Origin: Leptoclinus maculatus
Lineage: Eukaryota > Chordata > Actinopteri > Perciformes > Stichaeidae
Direction of reading: 5' to 3'
NCBI GenBank assembly: GCA_032191485.1
Contig: JAVDOI010000007.1
Coordinates: 9,112,642-9,176,641, forward strand
Length of the DNA: 64,000 nt
The translations under genes and the position numbers were made by a program. Below are positions 21,728-41,939 of this stretch, in pieces; position 1 is the first letter of the stretch, and each line of letters opens with the position of its first letter. The notes beneath the pieces are model-generated. The model did not search any database. It was not told where the DNA came from and saw only the letters and a program-made list of their open reading frames with translations.

Positions 21728-23268
21728 TAAATGTGTGTGGAGGCAGGAACAGTGGTGCCATCGATGCACAGGGAGAAGTTGTGGTGGGATTTGGGGCCGA
21801 TGATGAGGACTTCAGATTTGTCACTGTTGAGTTTGAGGAAGTTGGCTTGCATCCAGGTTTTTATATCTGTGAGGCAGTTGGTGATGGTGGAGTGGATGGT
21901 GGGGGTGATGGATTTGGTGGAGATGTAGAGCTGGGTGTCGTCAGCATAGCAGTGGAAGTGGAGACCATGGTGGCGTATGATGTCGCGAAGGGGGAACAGG
22001 TAGAGGATGAAGAGGAGGGGACCGAGTACTGAACCTTGGGGGACACCATGAGAGACTGGGGCTGTATCAGACTTGAATTTGTTGATGCTAATGAACTGTT
22101 CACGGTCGGAGAGGTATGATTTGAACCAGGAGAGGGCTGTGCCAGTGATGTGGAGGGAGGACTCGAGATGGGAAAGGAGGATGGAGTGGTTGATGGTGTC
22201 GAAGGCTGCACTGAGGTCGAGTAGTATCAGGATGATGAGGGAGTGTTCATCAGAGGAGGTCGTTGGTGACTTTGATGAGGGCAGTTTCTGTGCTGTGATG
22301 AGATCTGAATCCGGATTGAAATGGTTAATACAGTTGGTTTGAGTCCAGGTGGGTTTTCAGTTGATGGGCAACAGTGCGTTCCAGTATTTTAGACAGAAAA
22401 GGGAGATTCGAGATGGGTCTGTAATTGTTGTGGATGTCGGGGTCAAGGCCAGGTTTTTTGAGGATGGGTGTGACTGAGGCGAGTTTGAGGGCGGGAGGGA
22501 CGGAGCCAGTGGACAGGGAGGAGTTGATGACAGAGAGGAGGTGCGGGCAGAGGGCCGGGAGACAGGCCATAACTAAAGTGGGAGGGATAGGGTCCAGGTC
22601 ACAGGTCGGAGTCTTCATGCCAGAGAGTGATTTATTGAGATTTGAGGGGGAGATGAGAGAGAATCGGGAGAGTGACCGGTCAGTTAGTGGAGGATTTACA
22701 GATACAGGGTTGGACGAAGCGGGGCTGGAAGTGGCCAGTTGGTTGTAGATGGTATACATTTTAGCTTTGTAGAACGACAGGAAGGAGTTGCATTTCTCTG
22801 CTGTGGAGGAGTGGGAGAGATTGTCCATAGGTTTGAGGAGTTTGTTTATTGTGGAGAAGAGGACCTTGGGGTTGGTGGAACCAGAGTGGATGATGCCAGA
22901 GAGGTAGGTGGAGCGAGCAGAGTTTAGAGCCAGTTTGTATTGCTGTATGTGTTCTTTGTAAGCCAGGGTGTGAACTATGAGGCTGTTTTTTTTGGAGAGT
23001 CGCTCTAGTCTGCGTTTCCGGGATTTCAGGGGTGAACCAGGGAGCAGTGTGGGTGAAAGAGACAGTTCTGGTTTTGAGAGGGGCAAGCTGATCAAGGCAG
23101 GAGGATAGTGTGTTATTGTAGAGGTTGACCAGGTCTGAGGGGGAGGGGCTAAGGGAGGGGGTGAGTGTGGAGAATTTTTCAGTGAGACAGGCTGACAGGG
23201 ATGAGGGGCAGACAGACTTGATATTACGGAGAGTGATGGTGCGCGTGAGTTTGGGTTCTGGGATGGGT
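21728..23268 (-). mobile_element. L2-type LINE fragment (RT domain)
   Basis: Minus-strand frames encode a non-LTR reverse transcriptase. The N-terminal connector (22325-23095) ends with TPILKKPGLDPDIHNNYRPI, the typical CR1/L2 motif 1-2 region. After a frame change, the catalytic YADDTQLY is encoded at about 21930-21952, followed by a KTWMQANFLKLNSDKSE segment near 21800. The endonuclease domain is missing at the 5' side. The 3' UTR and tail are missing at the 21728 side, where the element stops abruptly at the retroviral leader. Frameshifts show it is dead. Confidence 0.88.
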
Positions 23269-24296
23269 TTGGGTAAACAACATTTTACCCAAACATCCCC
23301 CTACATGGCTCTACCTTGTGGAATAATGGAACACTTACAATTGATATGAAAACTTGAGGCAAGACTGATGTGAAAGAAATGTAATTGATGTTAGAGATGT
23401 GCCCAAATCTACTATAGAAATTACAATAAACTGTATTTGCAGTTTAATAATTTTATGAAAAGATTCTTTGACTTTGAACCCTTTGCTCGTATAACTTCAC
23501 ATCGCTACTTGTTTTGTGACTTGATAGGAGTCTGACGACGCTTTACAGCACTGGTTGTATTCATTCAATCACACAATACAGCGGTGGACTTTGCAGACAC
23601 ACCTGGCGGAGATCTGCAAAAGAATAGCCATAGTAACTTGGTCTAATGTAAACTCAGTTTATGGAACAAAAAATCATAGATTTCTGTAGACTCTGATTTT
23701 CACTGATCAATCTTTTTAGATGCATAGTGTTGTGTTTACAGTGTTTTAACCCACTACCAGGGCTCTGTTCTTCATGCATAGATACGGTAACAGAATTATC
23801 CAGATTAGATTGCTAAAGATTTGACATTAATTTGGATTTGTTGGTTTTTCAAAACTGGCTTCAATCCATCTTGAAATGTTGTTTTAGCAGCAAGTCCTTA
23901 AGCCCAGGACAGTGAAGGCTTATTGATAGTTATCTGGAATATGAACAATTTAGCATTTAATGTGAACCCCATAGTTGAACTCACTTTTAGGACATATACC
24001 TGAACAGTGTTCATGTTATTAAACCTGACACATCACTTTAAAGTCACCATTACAATCATGCCCCAATCATACATTGGCATAACTTGTAGTTTAACCATAT
24101 CAACTGGTAATATCTAATGTTTAACAGTGATGAAAGTGTGGAAATATTGTGGAGCAAAATGTAGAACCCGAAAAAATGCAGGACAACATAAAATGAGACT
24201 TATGTCCATGAATCTATTGCCTCAGTGCATGCTGGGAGTTTTACCAAAACGCAGAACTCATGTAACTGCAAGCTAACTGCAATCAATACCTACCTA

Positions 24297-24573
24297 CCTC
24301 CATTTTAGTAGGATCTGCCAGCCTCTCCTTAGCAAGGATGACATGCCCGAGGTAATCCACTTGTGTGGAAAACCAGTTACACTTGGTTGGATTAACTTTT
24401 GGCATCCACTCTCATGTAAAGTCAAGTCAAGTGAGTCCTGCCTGAGCCAGTCTCCCCTTGACTGAAAACAGATGTGCTGGTGCAGTAACTGTTATTGCGT
24501 TTAGCCCTACTCTTCTATCTGAAACTGCCAAAGCCTAATCTCTTCTCAAGTTAGTTTTAATTCCTCAGTGGGT
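24297..24573 (-). mobile_element. Ty3/gypsy RT fragment
   Basis: On the minus strand, about 24297-24410 translates to KCNWFSTQVDYLGHVI and then a DPTK segment. This matches the end of the RT palm and the start of the connection region in Ty3/gypsy elements, where a K-C-x-F...V-x-Y-L-G-H-x-I pattern is standard. The rest of the segment is non-coding. It interrupts the shared flank in copy B only, with no clear terminal repeats, so it is a fragment. Confidence 0.75.
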
Positions 24574-25119
24574 AGATGACTGAGGTATATACAGTGTATT
24601 GATCTATGTGTCTCTCTGCAGAATCACCTGCTACTTTCTCCTCCAAACACTAGATGGTAGACACGACTCACTCAGAAAAAGAAAGACTATAGGGACTATG
24701 TTCAAAACGTCCTTGGCTTCATGTTCAGATATTACATTCAGAAATAATGTTGCATCAGGAGGCATTAGGTTACTTTAAACCAACTGTTTGCCAAATTCAG
24801 TAATCACATTATTGTGGTAATGTTACAATTCCTGGGAAGCAGTAGAGCAGAGTCGAACAGAAACAAGAAGACTGTCAGGTTGGATGTACATTTAGTTGAG
24901 CGTTTCCTCTGAAAGTGCATCTTATACGGTTGCGACAAAATCTGTCTGCAGACAGACAGCAATTTAAACACTCGGCAAAGTACTGACAATCAGCTCTGTG
25001 GTAGTTCCTGCTACAGTAGGTGTCTCCAGGACCACGTTTTAACACACTGACTCACAAAACAATACCAGCGTTGCTGTCGTGGCTGGTAAATACACACCTC
25101 ATAAAGTATCTGTTTAGTT

Positions 25120-26765
25120 TACAAGTACATACTTTTACTTTCGTAACCTTGTAATGGTGTGTTATCTTGGCCAGGTCTCCCTTGAAACCAGTGGCGGGCC
25201 GTGCATTTTATACCTGGGCCTTCTGTGCTGTCCTACTACACTTGAGCCATCTCCTAATAAGCTCATTATGACGCCACAGCTACGGTTTCTAGGGGTGTAA
25301 CATCACGTATTCGTATTAAACCGTTCGGTACGAGGCTTACGAACCGAACAATACGTTTGAATAATACTAGTGCATTTGGAAAATGCAGAAGCTTAAATTG
25401 TGGGAAATATAATGTTTTCAGTGGACTGCGAACAGACAACGGGCTGTGACCTTTTGAACCCGGAACAATAACAAAAAACAGCTGAGGCGGCGGCACCGCA
25501 CGTGTCTTCAGGGGGGCTAAGCTAACTAGCTTAGTGGGGAAACAACAGCCTGAACGGATTCAATTGTCCGGACAATAACCCTGCGCATGACGGGATGCTT
25601 CCTAATTAACGGACAATGCATATAGTCCAAATCAATGTAATTAACACAATGACAAGAACCAGTCACATATATTTATATGACAACAAAGCAACAAATCAAT
25701 CCAGCAACACTGCAGCGCTAGAGCACGAGCCATTCATATTATTCATAAAAACTACACGATACTGCTACTGCTACTGCAGATGTAAAAATGCAAAAGCAGT
25801 TCACTTACCACAGCTGCTGTTCAAAAGCACGTAGCTTGTGGTGTCCTGTCGTGTAGCTGCCTTGGTTAGCATAGCGTAGCTCCAAACAGCTCCAAACACC
25901 AAGAGCTCAGTTGCAAATGAAACGCATTCTTAGCCATAAAATGTGCAACGCTGTCAGCCAGAAATACCATTCGTACAAATCCTTTTCCATGCTGGGTCAG
26001 GGCTGCTAGCTGTGGGGTTTGCCGACCTTTTGATACGATGTCCAGCTTTTCTGGAAATGTCCTTCTCCAGAAATCCGTTTCTCCTAGTTCAGCCATTAAG
26101 TGTTGAAAAAACACAGCTAGGTAAAAAAAAAAGAATCTACACCAAGCAAAACGCTAAAAATGTCATAACTTCTCTTACATATGTTTCAACCTGAACCTCA
26201 TATTAAATACTAAGATCTGCTAGCTAGCTTTCTGTTTGACAAAAGACACGCTGGCCCACTGACCAATCACGGCGCAGTTAATGCTGACGTACTTAGAAGG
26301 CTACCTCGGTGCCAGTTGCACATCAAAGAATATGCCCAACATGTCAAACTAAAGATCTGGTTGGTTGAAGACTATGACAATCAACAATATCGTCCCCATA
26401 TACTTTAATCTGCAAAGTCTACCTAGAGGACCTCAGGCCTCTCTTCTTACATAGAGACATAGGGGCTGAATCTGATTGGATAATGGCTCTCCTTAAAACA
26501 AGCTGCACTGGAAGCAGCGCTGCAGGCTGGAAGCAGAGCAACAGAGGAAGACAGGAGCTGTGCAATGAGAAAATAAGATTATGGGAAAAAAAATTATAAT
26601 ACATGTGTATTTGTGAAAAATTATTAAATTATAAAATAGCTATAACTTTGTGATTCTGTTTAGGCCAGCAGAGAAGGCTTAGCTGGCCCTGACGGCCCAC
26701 CACTGCTTGAAACAGTGATTTTTGTCTCAAGGACTTCCTTGTTAAATAAATGGTTAAATAGATTA
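25120..26765. repeat. Common teleost retroposon tail, host of the hAT insertion
   Basis: Joining the sequence left of 25188 to that right of 26713 gives the TTGGCCAGGTCTCCCTTG ... GGTTAAATA type tail that is scattered widely in fish genomes. It shows what the hAT element landed in. The family name is not certain. Confidence 0.5.
25189..26705. mobile_element. hAT-like DNA transposon, 1517 bp, non-autonomous or decayed
   Basis: The ends are CAGTGGCGGGCCGT and, at the right, ACGGCCCACCACTG, an inverted pair with one mismatch in 14. The element is flanked by a perfect 8-bp duplication CTTGAAAC at 25181-25188 and 26706-26713. An 8-bp duplication and CAGTGG ends are hallmarks of the hAT superfamily. 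A minus-strand frame at 25866-26114 (LDIVSKGRQTPQLAALTQHG, then KGF) recalls the N-terminal part of ZMYM/TTF-type hAT transposases, but no full transposase is present. The element is absent from copy A of the duplication. Confidence 0.85.
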
Positions 26766-27811
26766 AGTATAGGAGATGAATATACAGTACAACTAATTTC
26801 AATCATTTCTGATGTATCTGATGCCATACGAAAAAAGAAAGCAGTTCCATTCAGGTTGTCTGTAATGGAGCTGTGATATTCCTGGCACAAAGAACCTTAT
26901 TTATTGAAAGAGTGTCCACTGGGGATTGAGCTCTCAATTCATTTATACAGTGCATAAACAGCTGGAGAACCGGCATCACCCTGAGCAGTTGCTCTGCAGC
27001 ATCCCACCGCTAAAAGAGACTGTTGGGGCTCAGGCCCGCACCATCCGCTCTCCTGTTTAAACTTTAAAATCTCCCTTAAATGCTGCATATTTGATTATCT
27101 GGAATGAAGGAAACTCACTGTGAAAACTGACGAGTTTAGCCCTGCTGGCAAAACAAGCTATTCAGGGAAATGCCCATCTGTGTCAAAAGGTAAGAGATTG
27201 GTGTTGTTTGTAAGTCCATGAATTATACAGCTTCATGGCAGCAGTTATTTCTGTCACACCCCCAGAAAAATAGTACTCATGGAAAAGTGGGAGTCTTAAC
27301 CTGGAACTTGATGGCTCTGTCTTAGGTTTCACCTGCTCCCATTTTACACCACAGCAGTCTAGCTTATCCTGTCTTTTCTCAATGCCACTTGTCAAGCTCA
27401 TGCATATTTAACTGTTCGTCCTGCTATCAGATGAGCCTTACTAGCTGAAGGGGTGGAGCTGGGGAGATGAGGATGATGTGTTAAGCGAGGGGGCTGGGTT
27501 TTTGAAAACCAGCTACACCTGCCCCTCCTCACCACGAATGGATGCGTTATGAGATGGAGAGGAGATCTAAGCAGTTCTTTCGGATCAGCTGCAGACAGGA
27601 GGGGGCTCACAATGCCTAGAGACTAAAACCTGGATTCTACACTTTCATTAACTGGATCTTTAGAAGATGAAAATAGTTTCAGAGGCTCTCGCTGAACGGT
27701 ACTTTGGACATTGAGGAATACTTAAATATCATCTCTCCCTCCACTTCAACAGTGAATCCTCACACCAGAAAGAAGTGGAGAGGAAAATTCTGTGTTACCT
27801 CCGAGGGACCC
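26714..27811. other. Proximal upstream region of slc17a8
   Basis: Non-coding sequence between the hAT element and the slc17a8 5' UTR. It has no close counterpart in copy A, so either copy A lost it or it was never copied. I see no clear TATA box. Transcription probably starts somewhere in the last few hundred bases, but I cannot place it. Confidence 0.35.
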
Positions 27812-27962
27812 GTGGAGCCAACCCCCGGTGCCACAAACTCAGGATGATGAACAGCTTCTAGTGGATTTATTTTGTACTCGTTGTCCGAACAGAGTGTGTT
27901 AGTGAGGTATCAAGACACTGTTTTCAGATCACGTTGGAAAGAAAAAAAAGACACGGAGAAAA

Positions 27963-36852
<8,890 letters not shown>

Positions 36853-37150
36853 GACGCCCTGTGGGGCAAAGGACTTCCAAAACACTCAAGTCTGGTTGAG
36901 GCTGAGAAATTTGATTACAAACCTGTGGAAATGTAAAAAACATTGGAAAAGTGACGAGGAGCAGCAGCATCATATGTACCTCAAGACATTTTTCCTTTTT
37001 GGTCAATATTCCAGTTTAACTGTGATGTCCTGTAATGTCAAAAATCATGGGGGAACACAACACAAACATTTTTAAAAAATGCTAAAATCAACCATAGTTT
37101 TTATTAGAAATCCATTGGGGCAAAATTAAAAAACAGATTTGAATAATAAA
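36853..37150 (+). other. slc17a8 3' UTR, probable
   Basis: Follows the stop codon. The first AATAAA is at 37145-37150, but further candidate signals occur downstream, so the true end may lie beyond. Confidence 0.4.
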
Positions 37151-38050
37151 TGTAGTTTAGACTAGTGCTCTTATTATAATGGAAATTAAACCACAGACAA
37201 ACATTTGTGAACAAACTAGTGTTGTGTTAAAAGAACATCAGAAACACACATCAACTTTCAAACCTGACTTTTCCTGCAAACTGCGTTGATCATATTTCAT
37301 CTGTCGGCAAACGTTGACTGAACTTTATGTAGCTTACTTAGAACCACATGAACAGTTTCTGAAATGTTTTGTGTCAGCTATGCAACGTGAAAAGAGACAG
37401 CAGTGTTAATGTTATGAGCCTTGTTTCGTTTTATCTTGTATGTATTTGCTGTTGCTGAATGATTGCACTTTGAACCGCTTAGCCCGCTCTCCTTGTCTGA
37501 GCAGGTCTTAGTTCACCATCTGTTTGTGATGCACTTCTTCCGGCATTATATCATCTTCATTATTTGTACTCTTCTGAGCTCATAATGGGACGTAATGGAT
37601 GGTGAGTTCAGTGATGACGTTACTCCATGATACATTTAGTGTAACTCTATATATTCTCCTGGTGTTTGTCTTTTTTTGCAATTTGTCAATGTTTGACCCA
37701 TAGAGACCCAGTTTGTTTCTAAAAAAAATGTACTGTAATGTTTCATCATAAAAGAGTATGGGAAATTTACACTCACTGTTTATCATTACTGCTAAAGAAG
37801 AGCAAATTGATTTTGTACTGTAAATTAGTATCTTATTATTTGAGAGAGCATTGACTTGATTTGCACTTTATTTGAACACACTGGCGATGTAATGCATTTA
37901 TATTCTGTATTAAGATTGTTTAGAGACATAAAATCCCGTGAAGGTTCTGAATTATTGATTACCTTGTATGAGGATATTTAACATTCATGTTACTTTGTAT
38001 ATTCAAAGAATTTATAAAAATCACGACAAAGGTGCACTCAGTAGAGTAAA

Positions 38051-38131
38051 GATCTCCGCCAGGTGTGTCTGCAAAGACCACTGCTGTATTGTGTGGTTGA
38101 ATGAATACAACCAGTGCTGTAAAGCGTCGTT
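38051..38131 (-). repeat. Inverted third copy of an 81-bp piece of the duplicated flank
   Basis: The reverse complement of this stretch matches 6657-6738, with the second copy at about 23532-23612, at near identity. It runs from ACGACGCTTTACAGCAC to GGCGGAGATCT. Similarity ends sharply at both sides. A separate inverted copy suggests the piece belongs to a dispersed repeat embedded in the duplicated block. Confidence 0.75.
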
Positions 38132-38769
38132 AAACAGACGGCGTTCAAACTCAAAAACAAGCAGCGATGTAACGTTTTGCAAGCAATGGGCTTGAAGACA
38201 TCGTATAATACACTTAATATAATCGTGCCAAAATATAAAGGTAAACTCATCAAGCTGTCTAGACACTTAGCAGCGGTGGTGGCGAGGTACAGCCGTGTGT
38301 ACTGGTAGTTTCGATAGCTGTTAGCGGTTAGCCAAACACATTTTCCAAAACAATAACAGTGTGCAAACTGTTTTCCCTAACTGTGTCTCTGAGCGCAGAG
38401 TAGCAGCTTGTGGTTGGCTAAGAGTAGTGAGTGAGGAGTAAGCAGGCAGTCAATGGTGGTATAAAACCGGTAATAAAAGGTGTTTTTAGAAAGTGTGAGT
38501 CAACACAACCACAAGAGGTCCTTTAACATGCAGCCATGACTCGCCACCAAATATATTGTGCAGTTTGCTTCAGCCGAATGTGAGATCAGCTGTGGACAGA
38601 CACAGAGTTGCACACTCACTCAGTCATGGACTCACACAGTAACGGTCCCGGACACACGCACATAAACGACTTAACGCATAATCTTTCCCCAGGTTTTTGC
38701 CTGGCGGAGATAACCAAATTGCACACTGTGTTTAATGTAAAACAAGACTTAGCTTCTACAGTCATGCTC

Positions 38770-38935
38770 TGCGGGGCTGTACTGAGGCAAAGCAGTGCTT
38801 TGATCTAAATGCTAATACTAGAATGGCAATATGATCAAAATGACCTTTCTAACATGCTGATTTTTAAAAGGTAGTGTGTTTGCCAAGTTCATTTATCGTG
38901 GTAGCATGCTAACATTTGCTAATTAGCACCAAAAA
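38770..38935 (+). repeat. TGCTAACAT-type dispersed repeat
   Basis: Contains GTGCTTTGATCTAAATGCTA followed by further ATGCTAACATTTGCTA segments. The same opening recurs at about 42092-42180. This type of sequence is frequent in perciform fishes. Confidence 0.5.
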
Positions 38936-40721
38936 GCTGAGGCTGATGGGAATGTTGTTACAATGCAGTTTTGATGGTATTTGATCATAAAGTAGTTAAA
39001 TTGAAAGTTTGAAGTGATGACGCTACTCACGAAAAGAGTTGCAATTCATCCTGAGACAAACATGATTATCTGGACCAACTTTAATTTCAGTCTGTCAAGT
39101 ATTTATCAAGAGCTTTCACCCAAAAACTAGAAATGCCAACCTGCTTCTCACCAAAGTCAGATGCCCTCCTCCTCTTGGAACCATGAATGTCATGGTAGTG
39201 CATCCAATAGTTGTGTTGAGATATGTCAGTCTGGATCAAAGAGGTGGGCTGACTGACCGACCAACAATGCCGTCTAGCTGTACGTCTAGAATGACTAAAA
39301 TAAAGAAAGACGAGAGGAAGAAAGAACACTTTCGTGCCTTCTCTCTCTATATCACTGCTTTGTTTCTACCGCTCAAGCTCATTGTTTTTATATTCAAATC
39401 ATAACATAAAGCCTTCATAAAGACACAATGTGCCCTGTAGATTTTATTATCTTCTGTAACTACTTGACAGAATAGACTGTCCTTAATGCTGTCTGTTTAT
39501 GTTAGAGAGCTCAATTTAGACATTTTTAAATATTCCAAAGACTGCTCTGTTTCCCATCACGCTTTGGTAAACATCCTCTGTCTTATCTGTCTTTATCCGC
39601 CTGCTTCATTTTCACCACGGAAGATAATTACTGGACAGGATATTCCTCTTCAGTGTCAGACTGGCCTCTGCAAAACTACTGCCGCTTTAAAGGGTGACAG
39701 TTAGAGGGAGTCCTTATATTGTGAAATATACACATGTATACAAATGTTTAACACTTAAAGTTGATGCTTTGTGTGCATTTGTTGATGAAAAATAGACTTT
39801 GTGCTGTCCTTGCAGAACACGAGGACGATTGTGTCACTTTCCAGGGTGTTATTTCTGTTATTTCATGTGTAGCCTACGTCACTCACAATGTCTGGAATGA
39901 GTTACAAAACACCAGAGCGAAAGGCAACAGACGGATCTTTTCTCGTCCTCATTAAACCACATTAAGAGAGGTATTTGGAATAGGTTTAAATCAACCCCAT
40001 CAATATTTGTGAGCTCTTTGACTGCTGTACATGTAGTAACTCGTTAATATAATCAGTGGCGTTGTGTCTGTCCTTTTTCTCGAGGCCATCGCTGCCAGCT
40101 CATTCCCCACATGCTCTTAAACACAGACCAGATAGTCCACAAACAGCCGGCAGCCAATGGCAAAGGTTCTGTTTATTTCAGAGAGACTGTCTGTTGACTC
40201 AGAAGGGCCTCTTTGGATGGAGCAACAACCCATCAATGATTAAACAATTGTTTTCTTTGGGACAAATTAAGGATGATAATGACAAGAAGTATTTGATTTC
40301 CAGTGTGCGTGTCCATCTTAGAGAGAACAAAACAAGAGGGCAGGTACGCTGAGGTATGAAAGTGCCAATATAAATAAATCTGGTGTTGACTGACATGATG
40401 AAATGACTTTGATTGGTTCAAGGTCGGATGGCAACGATCGCTACGGTTTTCTTTCAGGGGTTTTCTATGAAAACCTCTATCTGTGCTTCTGCAAAATTAT
40501 TATAAAAACATTCACATGTGTATCATTTATATTGACATGATTTACAGTGTCTAACAGTTGCAGTGAAATGAAGACACACTATGATGTTCTGTTTGTATTC
40601 AAAGATAAACAATATCAACTTTTGGAGTGATAGCAGCGCGTCTTGGCTTGCCTGCACTAACACCAGTTGTTTCTTATATGTTCCATGTGTGATTTGTGTG
40701 TTTTTTTGTATGTGTGTGTGT

Positions 40722-40868
40722 GGGGGGGGGGGGGGGGGGGGGATTTCTGGTCTGCTGGAGAATTCATGAGGGAGCCTCTTGTCTTGGTGTGAGATGGATT
40801 TTTTTTTGGTGTGTGTGTGTGTGTGTTTGGTGGGGGGTTGGGCGAGGGCGATGGCAGGGGGGGGGGGA
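40722..40868. repeat. Poly-G runs next to GT tracts
   Basis: Twenty-one consecutive G at 40722-40742 directly follow a (TG)n run. A second block at 40812-40868 has (GT)n, GGGGGG and a 12-G run. The tract could form G-quadruplexes on the plus strand. It lies about 1.1 kb upstream of the nr1h4 start codon. Confidence 0.85.
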
Positions 40869-41939
40869 GAGATAGTGTGTTTGGAGGGGGGATGACATGG
40901 ACAGGAATGGACAGTTTAATTAATAACCACCATCCATTTCTCCCTGACCTCAACTGGTCAAACATGCTCTCACTGTACAGACACAAGCAGCTAAATGTTC
41001 ATTAGCAAATATTGATTGAGCTGTAGCTCACGGAGTGGATGTCAGAAAAAAGGCTGGAAAAGCGGAAAGTTAGCGGGCAGGAATTTAACATCAACTGACC
41101 GGGATAAGGTAAGAACTTTGAGATTGAGTCTGATCATATATCATGTTCACGAGTGAGCAGGTGACTCCTTATTAGTCCACTGCGTGCCACTGTGTGTGAG
41201 GCATGTTTGGATGTTGTGTGGGTTGTTAAAGTGAACTGGGGGCTTCTGAATTATTGTGGGTTGCTCTTGGATCTCAGGGGAAATTTCACCGTGTTAATTA
41301 AAAAACGAAATGTGGCGGATGAACTCTATGAAAGTAATGTTTCACATGTGACCGTGTGTGGTCTTGACACCAGAACGAAAGGCCAGGGACAAGTTTAAAA
41401 ACATGTCTGATATTTACGAGACACCTTCAGGCTATTTTACCATTTTGTTAAATGAGCCTCTATCTAATACTGAAAGGCTTGCATACATTATGTTTAGTGA
41501 GGTAACATTAAGAAAGACAACATGAATGAATGAACAGATCCTGTCAAGTGAGCCCTAACGAATGTGTACTTGAATATGTGATGTGAGAGGAAATATAATA
41601 ACTGCTATGTCAAAAGGTAGAAAGAAAAGACTTGCTTTACAGGCGGCCTTGTTGTGGCCAGCCCTCCATGCAGGCAGAGCTCTACTGAACATTTCATCCC
41701 TGAGTGGGAGAGAAGACCTGTCAGGAGTGTTAATGTAGAGACCGCCAGGCTGATGTTTAATTACATGGTGGTGCAGGTTTCAGAGGATTCTGCAAACCTA
41801 TAAGGGTGTTCAGGAGATCTTCTCAGTGGATCACAAATCACTCTATTGTTATGATTGTTACAGGAGTAAACAGAGGCTTACTACGACCACGACCCAGTCC
41901 AAGTCAGTTTTCTGAGTTGGTGCCTGACGACCCTTCTGA

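Larger units (their letters stand above)
23272..27962 (+). repeat. slc17a8 upstream region, duplicated (copy B)
   Basis: This is the counterpart of the degraded block at 6398-9096, collinear with it and continuous with the intact slc17a8 gene, so it is probably the source. Shared blocks are 23272-24296, 24574-24652, about 25026-25136 and 27812-27996. Between them lie sequences absent from copy A: a gypsy fragment (24297-24573), 24653-25025 (different in A), and 25137-27811, which contains the hAT element. Confidence 0.85.
37151..41939. other. slc17a8-nr1h4 intergenic region
   Basis: No coding gene is recognised. It contains an inverted 81-bp copy of part of the slc17a8 upstream block, a TGCTAACAT-type dispersed repeat and two G-runs (all listed separately). 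The nr1h4 promoter and any 5' non-coding exon should lie toward the right end, but I cannot place them. Confidence 0.4.

Noticed and set aside
21586..23349. Several plus-strand frames rich in Gly, Val and Glu
   Set aside because: They are antisense shadows of the minus-strand L2 LINE.
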